Shown: positions 36,513-46,731, counted from the stretch's first letter. The stretch: 64,000 nt of DNA from an uncultured Aquimarina sp. (GCA_947489685.1 CANLEM010000006.1:186001-250000); one strand, 5' to 3'. A program made the numbers and translations. Notes: generated from the sequence alone by a model not told the origin.

Positions 36513-36983
36513 TTAAAGAGTTGTAATAATTACAGATTCGCTCCATTGGCTAAACTTACCTTCTGCACATTTAGTTCTAACAATTACAATGTAATTTGTT
36601 GAAGACTTTAGGTTTTGGATAGTTACATTGTTTGTCTCTGCAGGTATTAGTGTAGAATCATTAAGAATAGTAGTAGATGTATCATCTATAGATTCTGGTT
36701 GTTCTACATATCTTACTTCAAAACTAGTTTGTTGTGTAGTTTTTGTGATCCAAGTAACATTGATTGTTTCGTTAGAAACATCATTAGCACTTAATCTTTG
36801 AGGTATATCACATGAAGATGAAACATTGTCATTATCGATATCGATATCCACATCTTCAAGTTCTTCACCAGTTGTACTAACAATTGTACCTTGATCATTA
36901 AGAGCATCAAATTCTTCTGCTTCACATGAAATTAATATAGCAATAAGAGCTAATAGAATTGGGTATTTTTTAATCATTTTCAA
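36513..36983 (-). CDS. lipoprotein with fibronectin type III domain
   Basis: A 156-residue lipoprotein (Cys20, lipobox LISC). After an acidic linker rich in Asp (EDVDIDIDNDN) there is one fibronectin type III domain, about residues 58-156. It is recognised by IPQRLSANDVSNETINVTW, FEVRYVEQ, NLKSSTNYIVIVRTKC and the final strand VIITTL. Two Cys (near 58 and 138) may form a disulfide. It lies alone, facing rimO. The large upstream gap (36984-37574) leaves its control unclear. Such lone Fn3 lipoproteins often bind surface proteins or polysaccharide, but there is no direct sign of a partner. Confidence 0.75.
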   Translation of the reverse strand: MKMIKKYPILLALIAILISCEAEEFDALNDQGTIVSTTGEELEDVDIDIDNDNVSSSCDIPQRLSANDVSNETINVTWITKTTQQTSFEVRYVEQPESIDDTSTTILNDSTLIPAETNNVTIQNLKSSTNYIVIVRTKCAEGKFSQWSESVIITTL

Positions 36984-37574
36984 TTTTTTTTGAGATTACT
37001 TTTTGTTTTAAATCGGGGGCAAAAGTATCTAAAAAAAGCATTCAAAACCTTAAAGTTTTTCTAATGATTTTGATGTAGGTTATTTATACAGAAAAATCTA
37101 ATTAATGAAATATTTAACACAGCAAAGGTGAGCGGTTCTAAATTGATAATGATTCATTAAAAAGAGGTGCGATATTTTCAGAAAAGCGTAGTTTCTGTTA
37201 CTAAATTGATAAACCTGATTTTATTAAAAAAAATGAAATAGTTAACAATTTGGTAATATTGGGGCCTTTATTTGAGTATTTTTTACGAAAAATTAATCAA
37301 AAGTATGATATTAATGATAATATCTCGCTAAAACAAATCAATTAATTTCTTCTCCTTAATAAATTTGAATACCACTTGTAAGAAGTGAAATTTTGGAATC
37401 TTAAAAGTGAAAAATAAAGGCCAAATTTTATATAATCCCTTCTTTTTTTAGAAGAATCACCTTGGCCTTTTAGTTATAGAATTAAGGCAGATTTATACAA
37501 AAAAAAGGATGTTTTTAACTCTTGAACATATGTAAAATTATAATGCAGGTTGTGAGCAGTTTTTAAGATACTTA
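36984..37574. other. 590-base non-coding region
   Basis: No open frame looks real here. It contains a TAAATTTG box at 37360-37367 on the plus strand, followed by a small stem CACTT/AAGTG at 37373-37387 and a large hairpin at 37416-37470. That could be a short RNA of about 100 bases, or just the end of the minus-strand lipoprotein transcript. The rest is AT-rich. Confidence 0.35.
37416..37470 (-). terminator. terminator-like hairpin after the YD-repeat lipoprotein
   Basis: AAAGGCCAA at 37416-37424 pairs perfectly with TTGGCCTTT at 37462-37470 across a 37-base loop containing a smaller TTCT/AGAA stem. On the minus strand it is followed by ATTTTTC. It lies about 100 bases past the stop of the gene at 37575. 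Confidence 0.5.
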
Positions 37575-38360
37575 TTACAGATAGGTGTATGTAACCCTCA
37601 TATAGGTTTTTTTAGTATCCTTTGTAAACGTATACCATAATTCAGAAAGTCGTTTACCGTCCTGATCTACCTCTAAATCATAGTGAATAGTCGTATTCCA
37701 AATATTATCTTTCCAGTTGAAGCGCGTAGTTCGAATATGCTCACCTTGTTGATTATATGCCAGTGTCATTTTTCTTGAATTTTCCCATTTATTGTTAGCC
37801 CAAATTGGAAACTCCTTTTCAATAACAAGACCTTGTTCATTATAATGATATATCGTTTTTAAGTAATTGGTACGATCATTTTCGGCAACTTTTTGACTGA
37901 TTTCTGATATCAGCCTATCCTTATCATCGTAATTGTAGGCCGCAGAAATTAAAGAGACTTTGTTTTCGCGAATAATAGAATCTGTTCGTTCTACAATTTT
38001 ATCCGAATCCAACAGGTATCTAGATTGTATTGTTAATTTCCAATTTCCATCTTTCAATTGTTCTCTTTTTACCTTTTTCAAATTTCCTGTGCTATCATAA
38101 CTACGTAAAACACGAGAAGTTAGGAATGTCGAATCCTCTTTAATTGATTGGAATTTTTCTTGTATTAATTGATCTTTATCATTGTACACGAAATCAATTT
38201 TCCTGATTTTTTTCCAACCCTCAGACCTCATAGACTCCCAAAGTTGAGTTTTGATTTTAGGAGAATTTGTAGTTATATCCTTTGTTTCAGGTTGTTTTTT
38301 ACAACCTGCACTATTCATGATCAACCAACCTAAACAAAGGATAATAACTACTCTTTTCAT
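37575..38360 (-). CDS. YD/RHS-repeat-like lipoprotein
   Basis: A 261-residue lipoprotein (Cys20 after NSAG). The mature part is a chain of repeats of about 40 residues resembling YD/RHS strands, for example FVYNDKDQLIQEKF, RSYDSTGNLKKVKRE, YNYDDKDRLISE, YHYNEQGLVIEKEF and LAYNQQGEHIRTTRF. It would form a short beta-sheet of the kind seen in RHS proteins, but it lacks the core cleavage motif and toxin tip, so it is not a polymorphic toxin. It lies 9 bases after the M16 peptidase gene, so both belong to one operon with the upstream membrane protein. Role unknown. Confidence 0.75.
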   Translation of the reverse strand: MKRVVIILCLGWLIMNSAGCKKQPETKDITTNSPKIKTQLWESMRSEGWKKIRKIDFVYNDKDQLIQEKFQSIKEDSTFLTSRVLRSYDSTGNLKKVKREQLKDGNWKLTIQSRYLLDSDKIVERTDSIIRENKVSLISAAYNYDDKDRLISEISQKVAENDRTNYLKTIYHYNEQGLVIEKEFPIWANNKWENSRKMTLAYNQQGEHIRTTRFNWKDNIWNTTIHYDLEVDQDGKRLSELWYTFTKDTKKTYMRVTYTYL

Positions 38361-38369
38361 AATTTCTGA

Positions 38370-41228
38370 TTAATTCTTTACAGGTTCATTTTCTTGATTT
38401 AATAATATAGGACTGCCAAAACCTAGTTGTTCTAACTTTTTTAATTGAGTTTCTGCATCTCCTACAACCAAATAGATCATTTTATTTGGATCCAGATATG
38501 TATTCGCTAAATTTTTAATTTCGCCTACAGTCATATTCTTTACTATAGTTTCTCGTTGGGTAACGTAATCTTTTGGAAACTTAAGTGTACTAATATTTCT
38601 CAACATGTTTAATTTAGAATTTGGAGTTTCAAATGCTCGTGCATTACTTTTAATCAGAGAACTTTTTGTGATTTCGAGATCTTTGTCATTATAATCTTTC
38701 CCGTAATTCTGTAGTATTTCTTTCACCAAACTTGAGGATTCATAAGTTACATTAGATCGTACACCACTAAAAATAGTAAACTGCCCAGGTATAGTACTAC
38801 CAGAAAATCTTGATCCAATGCCATAAGTATATCCTTTTCCTTCGCGTAGTTGCTGCGTAAATTGCGAAGCAAATCCACCTCCTCCTAAGCGATAATTCAT
38901 AATTTGTGCAGGATAGTATTTGGCATCGGTGGCGGCCAGTGCTGGATATCCAAATCGTAACTGAGATTGCTTTGCGCCTGGAACATCATAAAAATAAACT
39001 TTTGATTGTTCTGGAGCTGTAGTATTAGGTAAAACAGGAAATTTAACTTCTTTCTGTTCCCAATTCTTATCCAGTTCTGTTAGCGATGTTTTTACTTTAT
39101 CACTTGCAATATCTCCAACGATATGAATTTTGGTTACGTTAGGAGAAATGTTATTTTGATAATAGTCTTTTAAATCGTTAATCGTAATTGCATTCACAGA
39201 AGCTTCTGTCCCTAGATTATTATTTGAAAAAATATGATCTTTACCGTAAACTATCTTAGCAAATGCGTTATTAGCAACTACTCTTGGGTTGGCATTTTGT
39301 TGTTGAATTTGACTTATAACACTTTGTTTAATTAGATCGAATTCTTTCTGATCCCATCTGGGTTCTAATATCATTTCTTGTACCAAGGCTATTGTTTTAT
39401 CATAATTCTTAGATAAAGTACTACCATTAATCATTATATTCTCATTACCCGAATTTATATTGATAACGGCACCCAAGCTTTCGATAGCATTTTCTAGTTC
39501 TTCGGTGGTCTTGTTTTTTGTTCCTTTTGTCATTAATGTTGCTAATAGATTAGAAACACCTACTCGATCTGGTTTTTCTAATAAAAGTCCACCTCGAATA
39601 TCTATTCTAAATTGTACCAAAGGGACTTCATCATTTTCAATTCCATATATCTCGATTCCAGAAGAAAGTTTACTTTCCCAAACATCAGGAACTTTGACAG
39701 CAGGTGTTTCACCATACTCCGGTTCTATAGTACGATCAAAATTAGAAGGTGTACGTTCATATTCTGCAGCAATACTGGCATCAAAAGTTTCTTCGGCTCC
39801 CTCGATAATTTTTTCTTCAACTACAGTCGCAAGTTCAGAGCCTTTTAATATAAATTCTGTTTGCCCGATCGGAACAAAACTGGTTGCGACATAATGTTTT
39901 CCTTTTATATATTGATTATAAACACGATTTACATCTTCAGTAGTAACCGCTAGAATATTTTGAACATCTTTGTTTATAAACCCTGGATCTCCTGCAAAAA
40001 TTTCATATTGAGCAAGTTGAAAACCTTTACCCAAAACACTAGATAGTCCATTGTAAAAAGCTGTTTCCTGGCCTGCTTTAATACGATCCAGATCTTGCTG
40101 AGAAATTCCTTCTTTCTCAAACTTGGCAAATGCTTCCGAAATCCCTTGGTCGATATCATTAAGGTTTACTTTTCCAAAACCATTTATAATTACTCGGAAA
40201 TCTCCTGCTAATTCGGTACTAAAATTAAACATAGTAATTTCAGAAGTAAGTTTTTTATCTTCTACAAGTACCTTATTAAATGGAGCTTTTTTTCCTTCAG
40301 AAAGATAATTCGCTAATACCTCTAATGCATACGAATCTGGATGGTATTGATATACTGTAGGCCAGGTCATCGTTAATTGTGGAAGACGAGCAAAATTATC
40401 TTCATAATATAATTTTTTTGTTTCGTTAAGAACAACGGTTTGTTTTTCGAGCTTAGGAATGTCCTCTCCACGTTTGATTTCATCAAAATACTTATGAACC
40501 CATGTCTTTGCTTGCTCGGTATCAAAATCTCCAGCAATGGTTAAGGTAACGTTGTTAGGAACGTACCAATGATTATAAAAATCTTTAACATCTTGAAGTG
40601 TAGCATTTTGTAGATCTTCTAGAGACCCGATAACTTGCCAATTGTACGGATGTTCTTTTGGATATATGTTTTTGCCAATGACATATGAAACGTGCCCGTA
40701 AGGTCTGTTGTCTATACTTTGACGTTTTTCATTTTTGACTACTTGCTTCTCTTTAGCCAAAACTTGGTCGGTAACAGTATTGATAAAATATCCTAACTTA
40801 TCGGCTTCTGCCCAGATCATTTTTTCTAATGCGTCTTTAGGTACAGTTTGGTAATAATTTGTTCTATCTCTACTGGTAGAACCGTTGGCTCCTGATCCAC
40901 CAATTCTGGCACTCATTTTATCCAAACCACCTTTTCCTAAGTTTTCAGATTCCAAAAAGAGCAAATGCTCAAACAAATGAGCAAAACCAGTTCTTCCTTC
41001 TTTTTCTCTTGCAGATCCCACGTGAGCTGTTAATGCTACGGCTACAACAGGATCCGACTTATCAACATGAAAAATAACCTGTAGACCATTGTCTAGTGTG
41101 AATTTCTCAAAATCTACCTTGAATTCTTTAGACTCAGAAATGTTTTCCTGAGAAGCTGTTTCTTTTTTACAAGAAATAAGAACTCCAAAAAGAAGAAGTG
41201 TTACAGTTAAAAATTTGATTGTTCGCAT
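38370..41228 (-). CDS. M16 family zinc peptidase, double module, lipoprotein
   Basis: An exported metallopeptidase of the insulinase/pitrilysin family. With the ATG at 41228 it has 952 residues and a good lipobox (Cys20 in LISC). An ATG at 41261 is possible but would put a hydrophilic stretch before the signal peptide and overlap the upstream gene. The first module carries the inverted zinc motif HLFEH (H84, E87, H88) and a downstream Glu in EKQVVKNEKRQS. The second module (from about residue 510, VWESKLSSGIEIYGIEN) lacks the motif and is structural, as usual. It probably degrades peptides in the periplasm or at the surface. It lies downstream of the membrane protein at 41254. Confidence 0.93.
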   Translation of the reverse strand: MRTIKFLTVTLLLFGVLISCKKETASQENISESKEFKVDFEKFTLDNGLQVIFHVDKSDPVVAVALTAHVGSAREKEGRTGFAHLFEHLLFLESENLGKGGLDKMSARIGGSGANGSTSRDRTNYYQTVPKDALEKMIWAEADKLGYFINTVTDQVLAKEKQVVKNEKRQSIDNRPYGHVSYVIGKNIYPKEHPYNWQVIGSLEDLQNATLQDVKDFYNHWYVPNNVTLTIAGDFDTEQAKTWVHKYFDEIKRGEDIPKLEKQTVVLNETKKLYYEDNFARLPQLTMTWPTVYQYHPDSYALEVLANYLSEGKKAPFNKVLVEDKKLTSEITMFNFSTELAGDFRVIINGFGKVNLNDIDQGISEAFAKFEKEGISQQDLDRIKAGQETAFYNGLSSVLGKGFQLAQYEIFAGDPGFINKDVQNILAVTTEDVNRVYNQYIKGKHYVATSFVPIGQTEFILKGSELATVVEEKIIEGAEETFDASIAAEYERTPSNFDRTIEPEYGETPAVKVPDVWESKLSSGIEIYGIENDEVPLVQFRIDIRGGLLLEKPDRVGVSNLLATLMTKGTKNKTTEELENAIESLGAVININSGNENIMINGSTLSKNYDKTIALVQEMILEPRWDQKEFDLIKQSVISQIQQQNANPRVVANNAFAKIVYGKDHIFSNNNLGTEASVNAITINDLKDYYQNNISPNVTKIHIVGDIASDKVKTSLTELDKNWEQKEVKFPVLPNTTAPEQSKVYFYDVPGAKQSQLRFGYPALAATDAKYYPAQIMNYRLGGGGFASQFTQQLREGKGYTYGIGSRFSGSTIPGQFTIFSGVRSNVTYESSSLVKEILQNYGKDYNDKDLEITKSSLIKSNARAFETPNSKLNMLRNISTLKFPKDYVTQRETIVKNMTVGEIKNLANTYLDPNKMIYLVVGDAETQLKKLEQLGFGSPILLNQENEPVKN

Positions 41229-41253
41229 GATTATGAATTTTGATAATTGATAT

Positions 41254-41946
41254 TTAATCATTTAAAATAATTAGTTTTTGCCATATTTTTCTGCTTAACC
41301 CGGTGGTTAGAGTTTCGATTTCATTTACGGCTCGTACTACAGCTTCATCGGGCAAGCTTTGAGAATATAATGCGGCTACTTTACCAATTAGGGCAGTAGC
41401 CTCGGAGCAATAATCAAGATAACGCTGTAGCTCAAATGTGGTTAACGTACGATGAGGAGAATTTGTCGTTGCCGATTCTGGCGAATCATTTACATATGGA
41501 TCTTTGGTGAGTTGGTGCATATCTATAACATGTGCAATTACTCTTAATTCGTTTAGTGATTTTAATGCTCGTTTCGTTTTTAATCTGGACTCTAAAGAAA
41601 CCAAGAAAAAAATAGCAGCGCCCAATAAAATAATATCATTAAATATAGCTTCGGATATCGTAACAACATTAGACAATGTTGTGTTTTCAATTTTTAAATC
41701 AATAAAGGTAATACTGTATAATAATCCTGCAATACCAATGCATATGATAAGATAAGAAAACAAACGTAGTGATATATTTGGATTAGAAATCCACTGAATA
41801 TTTTGCTTACTTTTTTGAGCCACCGTCAAGAATTGATGACAAACCTCTTTGAGACTTGAATTTGGAAAACGATCCGAAATCCGCTTTTCCAGTTGGTCAA
41901 TGGTTTTTATAATTTTTTCGGGCTCAAGACGTATAGCGTCATTCAT
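41254..41946 (-). CDS. membrane protein of unknown function
   Basis: A 230-residue protein with two adjacent membrane segments (about residues 63-83 and 100-120) between two soluble helical parts. The N-terminal part begins NDAIRLEPEKIIKTIDQLEKRI; the C-terminal part is predicted helical with LTTFELQRYLDYCSEATALIGKVAAL. No family was recognised. Its stop codon lies before the M16 gene in the same direction, 26 bases from the ATG I prefer, so they are probably cotranscribed. Possible role as a membrane helper for the exported peptidase is only a guess from position. Confidence 0.7.
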   Translation of the reverse strand: MNDAIRLEPEKIIKTIDQLEKRISDRFPNSSLKEVCHQFLTVAQKSKQNIQWISNPNISLRLFSYLIICIGIAGLLYSITFIDLKIENTTLSNVVTISEAIFNDIILLGAAIFFLVSLESRLKTKRALKSLNELRVIAHVIDMHQLTKDPYVNDSPESATTNSPHRTLTTFELQRYLDYCSEATALIGKVAALYSQSLPDEAVVRAVNEIETLTTGLSRKIWQKLIILND

Positions 41947-42000
41947 ATAAGTATATGTTTTGCTTTTGGGTAATGTTTCGTTTTATGACCTATAAAAATA

Positions 42001-42028
42001 GAAAAAGCCGAAACTTTTGTTTCGGCTT
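42001..42028 (-). terminator. terminator of the M3 peptidase gene
   Basis: On the minus strand AAGCCGAAA and TTTCGGCTT form a 9-base-pair stem (42005-42013 with 42020-42028) with a T tract at 42001-42006. It lies 16 bases past the gene's stop. Confidence 0.8.
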
Positions 42029-42043
42029 AATTCTTTAATTTTT

Positions 42044-44212
42044 TTATGATTTTGGAACAGGAAACCCTCGATCTCGCATTAATGCTTCGATATTAGCCTC
42101 GCGACCTCTGAATTTCTTGTAAGCCTCTGCTGGGTCCATTGCATTTCTTGGAGCAAATAAGTATTTTACTAATTTTGCAGCAACATCCTTATCATAGAAC
42201 CCATCAGGAGCTTCAGCAAAAGCTTCGGATGCATCTGATGTTAATACATCTGCCCACATATATCCATAATATGCAGTAGCATAACCTTCTCCAGAGAATA
42301 CATGACCAAAATGCGGAGTACGATGACGCATTACCAGTTCTTTTGGCATTTTTAGAGATTCTAAAGTTTCTTTTTCAAAAGCATCTACATCAATATTGGT
42401 AGGATCAGCCAAATGAAATTTCATATCCATTAAGGCCGAGGCCAAATATTCTGTAGTGGCAAATCCTTGATTAAAGGTTGCAGCTTTTTTGATTTTTTCA
42501 ACCAATGCTTTTGGGATAGGCTCTCCTGTTTTATAATGTACCAGATATTGATCAATAACTTTATCAGTAGATAACCAACGTTCTAGTAATTGAGACTGAA
42601 ACTCGGTATAATCTCTAACACCTCCATTTAATGTAGGATAGCGAACTTCTGAAGAGAAAAAGTGTAGTGCATGACCAAATTCATGAAAAAATGTTTCTGC
42701 ATCATCCCAAGAAACTAGAACAGGTTCTCCTGGAGCTGGCTTAACAAAATTCGAATTATTAGAGCCTAATACTGTCTTTTTTCCGTCAAATGTGGTGTGA
42801 CTTCTGTAGGTGGTAGCCCACGCTCCTGAACGTTTTCCTGTTCTTGCAAACGGGTCCAAATACCACAAACCGATATGCTCTCCAGATGTTTTATCATTTA
42901 CTTCCCAAACTTTAACATCTGGATGAAAAACAGCTACTTTACCTTCTTCAACAGGAGTAAATTTAAAATTGAATAGTTCCCCAGCTACAAAAAACATAGC
43001 TTCTCTTAGTTTATCTAATTGCAAATATTGTTTTACTTCGTCAGAGTCAAGATCATATTTCTTTTTTCTAACCTTTTCTGCATAATAACGATAGTCCCAT
43101 GGCTCAATAGTAATATTATCACCATTGGCATCTGCTATTGCTTGCATATCTGCTACTTCTTCTGCTACTCGACCTATTGCAGCCGGCCAAACGGCATTCA
43201 TTAATTTCATAGCATTTTCGGGATTTTTGGCCATTCGATTTTGTAATCTCCAATCTGCATAATTGTCATATCCTAATAGCCCAACACGTTCTTTACGAAG
43301 CTTAAGGATTTTTGCTATATTTTCGTTATTATCATGAGTGTCTCCGTTATCACCTCTAGAGTAGTAGGTTTTCCACACTTTTTCACGTAATGCTCTTTCC
43401 TCAGAATAGGTTAAAAAAGGATCCATTGATGATCGAGTGTTGGTTACGGCATATTTACCGTCTTGATCACGATCTGTTGCGGCTTTGGCATATGCTTTAA
43501 TTAAAGGCTCAGATAAACCACTTAATTGGTCTTTGGTAAGATATGTTACATATCCTTCTTCGTCTGCAAGAATATTATTCGAGAAATTAGTATATAATGC
43601 AGAAAGTTCTTTGTTAATTTCGGCATAACGTTTCTTTTTCTCGGCATCTAATTCTGCACCATTCATGGCAAATTGCTCATAGGTCAATTGCACAACTCGT
43701 TGTTGATCATCGTCCAAAGGAGTTTTTAAAGAATTATCGTATACTGTTTTGATACGTTGAAATAACTTTTCGTTTTGCGAAATTTTGGATCTAAAATCAG
43801 ACAGTTTTGGAGCCATTTCTTTCTGGATTTCTCTAAATTCTGGAGAAGACATATTACTACTAAGGATACCGTAATATGAGAAAACTCTGTCCAATTGCTC
43901 TCCTGATCTTTCCATTTCTGCAATAGTATTTTCAAATGTTGGAGCTTCGCTATTGTTAGCAATGACATCAATTTCTTCAAGATTGATTTTCATTCCTTCT
44001 TCCAGCGCCGGTTTAAGGTCCGCAACATTCATTTTATCAAAAGCAGGTGTCCCTCCATAAGGTCCTGTCCATTCTGCTAATAAAACATTTTGAGTCTCTT
44101 CTGTTTCTGTTGTTGTTTCCACAGTGTCTTTCTTTTTATTACAACTTGATAACAATACTACTGATAGCAGGAATATTGAAGTAAGTTTTTTTGGGATGTA
44201 GTGCGTATTCAT
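42044..44212 (-). CDS. M3 family peptidyl-dipeptidase lipoprotein (Dcp-like)
   Basis: A 722-residue zinc peptidase that removes dipeptides from peptide C-termini, here anchored by Cys24 (LLSSC). The active site FFHEFGHALHF is near residue 510 (HExxH), with the third ligand Glu about 25 residues later (YTEFQSQLLERW). The C-terminal part ends YGYMWADVLTSDASEAF and GREANIEALMRDRGF, typical of Dcp/oligopeptidase A. E. coli Dcp is cytoplasmic or periplasmic without lipid, so the lipobox marks an envelope-bound form. It is one of three large exported peptidases in a row and lies 35 bases after the M14 gene in the same direction. Confidence 0.95.
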   Translation of the reverse strand: MNTHYIPKKLTSIFLLSVVLLSSCNKKKDTVETTTETEETQNVLLAEWTGPYGGTPAFDKMNVADLKPALEEGMKINLEEIDVIANNSEAPTFENTIAEMERSGEQLDRVFSYYGILSSNMSSPEFREIQKEMAPKLSDFRSKISQNEKLFQRIKTVYDNSLKTPLDDDQQRVVQLTYEQFAMNGAELDAEKKKRYAEINKELSALYTNFSNNILADEEGYVTYLTKDQLSGLSEPLIKAYAKAATDRDQDGKYAVTNTRSSMDPFLTYSEERALREKVWKTYYSRGDNGDTHDNNENIAKILKLRKERVGLLGYDNYADWRLQNRMAKNPENAMKLMNAVWPAAIGRVAEEVADMQAIADANGDNITIEPWDYRYYAEKVRKKKYDLDSDEVKQYLQLDKLREAMFFVAGELFNFKFTPVEEGKVAVFHPDVKVWEVNDKTSGEHIGLWYLDPFARTGKRSGAWATTYRSHTTFDGKKTVLGSNNSNFVKPAPGEPVLVSWDDAETFFHEFGHALHFFSSEVRYPTLNGGVRDYTEFQSQLLERWLSTDKVIDQYLVHYKTGEPIPKALVEKIKKAATFNQGFATTEYLASALMDMKFHLADPTNIDVDAFEKETLESLKMPKELVMRHRTPHFGHVFSGEGYATAYYGYMWADVLTSDASEAFAEAPDGFYDKDVAAKLVKYLFAPRNAMDPAEAYKKFRGREANIEALMRDRGFPVPKS

Positions 44213-44247
44213 TGCGTTAATTTTAATTGATTTTATGATTTTATATT

Positions 44248-46731
44248 TTATAATCTGAATTTGTTATTATTTGTAAAGAAAATGGCGTTTACAAAAAATA
44301 ATTTTCCATTTTCCCAGAAGGATCTAAACAATGGATTATCTACCATATAAATAACACTTCCTTCACCTATTCGTGCTTCAGCAAATACGATGGACTTATC
44401 TAGGTTTTTTAAGGCATCAGTACCTGCAAAACCCGAAACACTTTGTGTATCTTTAATATAGGCTACATTAAATCCTTCTTTTAGGAATCCATAAGAATTA
44501 CTTCCCAGTTTTAGGCTAAAATAGGTAGCGTCATATCCAAATGCCATGGGGTGAGATGGGTCTACTTTGGTTTTAAAAATACTTCCGGTAATAAAATCTT
44601 TTACACTTTCTTTCTCTCTTTGATCATAAGGAGTTAGATTACCTATGGAATCTTTCTCTTTTTCGTCGGGTTTATTTTTCTTAAGATCAAAACCTTCTTT
44701 ATCGGCAAAAACATCAACTGCGTTTGCGAGAGCGATAATTTTTCCTCCTTTTTTTACCCAATCCTTTAGTTTTTTTAGGGTATTCGTATTTATGCGACCG
44801 TTATAATAACCATTAGGCATAATTAGTACATCGTACTTACTTAAATCAACCTGATTAAAATAATCTGTGTCTATAGAAGTGATCGGAAATTTGAGCTGTT
44901 GCTCAAAGAAATACCAGGTTTCGCCATAACTTAATGAAGAGATGTAATCTCCTTTTAGCATTGCAATACGTTGTTTATTGATTAATTTAACATCAGGAGA
45001 TCCAAAATCTACACCATTGGTGGCAAAACTGGTCGAGGTGGCATAGAGTTTTCTGTTATGTCGATTAGCGATGTTAATAACAGTTTTGTCATAATTTGAG
45101 TTAGTGCGATTATCACTTTTGCTAATAATCAAACTCCCTTTTTTAAATCGGTTTCCGCTATTAGAAAAGTCTTTTTCACTAAAACGTACGCGAATATTAT
45201 GGTTTAACAAATCTGCCATAAAACGAGCATCATCTATACTGTTCCATTTTGTAATATATCCTGCACCTGATGGGTCGGCACTGTTGGTAATACGTTCTTG
45301 TGCGCTATTTTTGTCTGCAGGGATTAATGAAGTTGATGCGATTGCTTCTAAACCATAAGCATGAGGGACACTCCAGGCTGTGATATCGTATGTAAGTGGA
45401 GTGCTTAACTTTGCATCTGGCTCGAAAAGAACTTTTACCATTTTACCTTTAGGTTGATTTGTGCTTACTACCAAAGCGCCATTGGCATTCATACTACCTT
45501 GCTTATTCTTTCTAAAATCGAAACCTGATACTTTAGATATATTCGTGAAACCATATACGATTTCATGTTTGTCCAAAAGTTTGGTAAGTGAGTTAATTTT
45601 ATCTACCTCACCTTTAAGTACATAGCTTTTGTATTTTAGAGATGAAGTGTTGAAGAATTTTTTGAATTCAGTATTAAGATTTGTAGCGTTTTTGGATGAG
45701 ATTTCTACGGTAGATAGCCCTGTTGTCATATGATGCAAGGCGCGATCTTTTAGCGTTAATACGTAACCTTCATCAGTTTGAATGCCTAATCCTGCTCTTC
45801 CGTGACCGGCTTGTTCATAGGTCATGCCAATTGCTCCCATAAATGTAGGGTAGGTGTCACCGTAACTAGGGTATAACAAATCAAAACGTTCTTTGGTAAA
45901 GAATAACCAACCTTCTTTGTCAAAATATTTTGCATGATTCTTACCAATTTGAGTTTGAAAATCTTTTTGCCAAGGCGTAATAATTTCATGAAAAGGTTCT
46001 GCCGCAGGAGCAAAATAATAAGGTTCATTAATACCTTGTTCATGAAAATCTACATGAATATGTGGCATCCATTGATTATAAATTTTTAATCGTTGAGTGG
46101 ATTCTACCTGGGTGGCCCATGCCCAATCACGATTAAGATCAAATAAATAATGATTAGGTCTCCCGCCAGGCCATGGTTCATTATGTTCTGTAGCCATTGG
46201 ATCAATGTTATACGGTGACGCTTTTACCTGGTTGTACCAGTTCACATAGCGATCTCTTCCATCTGGATTAATACATGGATCCATAATAACCAAAGTGTTT
46301 TGTAGCCAATCCGCTTTTTTGGTAATTAATTCATAAATCGTTTGCATAGCGGCTTCGGTACTAGAAGCTTCGTTGCCATGTACATTATAGCTTAACCAAA
46401 CTATTGCCGTTTCGGGATTTGAAACACCTTGAATAATACCAGCATTTTTTAAGTTATCTTGTCGTATGGTTTCGATATTTTGAAGATTTTCTTTAGTCGA
46501 AATTATAGCATACGTAAGCGGTCTTCGTTCATTAGTTTTTCCGTAGGTATGATAGGTAACCATATCAGAATTGTGCGCAATGTGATTAAAATAATTCACT
46601 ACGTCTGCATGTCGCGTAAATTGTTCACCAATATCATATCCCAAAAATTCAGCTGGAGATTGTATTTGATTTTGTGAGTAAGTTAATGAAGTGGTTACGA
46701 CAAAGAGAACGAAGATTAGTTTTTTCATCAA
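44248..46731 (-). CDS. M14 family zinc carboxypeptidase, exported
   Basis: An 827-residue exported metallopeptidase. A signal peptide ends near residue 19 (TYSQ). The zinc site is H118 and E121 in NVHGNEASS, with the third ligand in HIHVDFHEQG near residue 228. The catalytic Glu is probably in MTYEQAGHG near residue 300. After the peptidase domain come about 400 residues including a class I glutamine amidotransferase-like stretch (VLIMPNGYYNGRI, LKDWVKKGGKIIALANAV). This large M14 form is common in Bacteroidota. It is the first gene of a run with the M3 peptidase 35 bases later and divergent from bshC. Confidence 0.93.
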   Translation of the reverse strand: MMKKLIFVLFVVTTSLTYSQNQIQSPAEFLGYDIGEQFTRHADVVNYFNHIAHNSDMVTYHTYGKTNERRPLTYAIISTKENLQNIETIRQDNLKNAGIIQGVSNPETAIVWLSYNVHGNEASSTEAAMQTIYELITKKADWLQNTLVIMDPCINPDGRDRYVNWYNQVKASPYNIDPMATEHNEPWPGGRPNHYLFDLNRDWAWATQVESTQRLKIYNQWMPHIHVDFHEQGINEPYYFAPAAEPFHEIITPWQKDFQTQIGKNHAKYFDKEGWLFFTKERFDLLYPSYGDTYPTFMGAIGMTYEQAGHGRAGLGIQTDEGYVLTLKDRALHHMTTGLSTVEISSKNATNLNTEFKKFFNTSSLKYKSYVLKGEVDKINSLTKLLDKHEIVYGFTNISKVSGFDFRKNKQGSMNANGALVVSTNQPKGKMVKVLFEPDAKLSTPLTYDITAWSVPHAYGLEAIASTSLIPADKNSAQERITNSADPSGAGYITKWNSIDDARFMADLLNHNIRVRFSEKDFSNSGNRFKKGSLIISKSDNRTNSNYDKTVINIANRHNRKLYATSTSFATNGVDFGSPDVKLINKQRIAMLKGDYISSLSYGETWYFFEQQLKFPITSIDTDYFNQVDLSKYDVLIMPNGYYNGRINTNTLKKLKDWVKKGGKIIALANAVDVFADKEGFDLKKNKPDEKEKDSIGNLTPYDQREKESVKDFITGSIFKTKVDPSHPMAFGYDATYFSLKLGSNSYGFLKEGFNVAYIKDTQSVSGFAGTDALKNLDKSIVFAEARIGEGSVIYMVDNPLFRSFWENGKLFFVNAIFFTNNNKFRL

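Noticed and set aside
37575..38360. RHS-type polymorphic toxin
   Set aside because: The YD-like repeats are few, and there is no core cleavage motif, toxin tip or immunity gene; it looks like a small lipoprotein.
39460..39894. 144-residue open frame on the plus strand
   Set aside because: It is a shadow of the M16 peptidase gene with no start context, motif or neighbour support.
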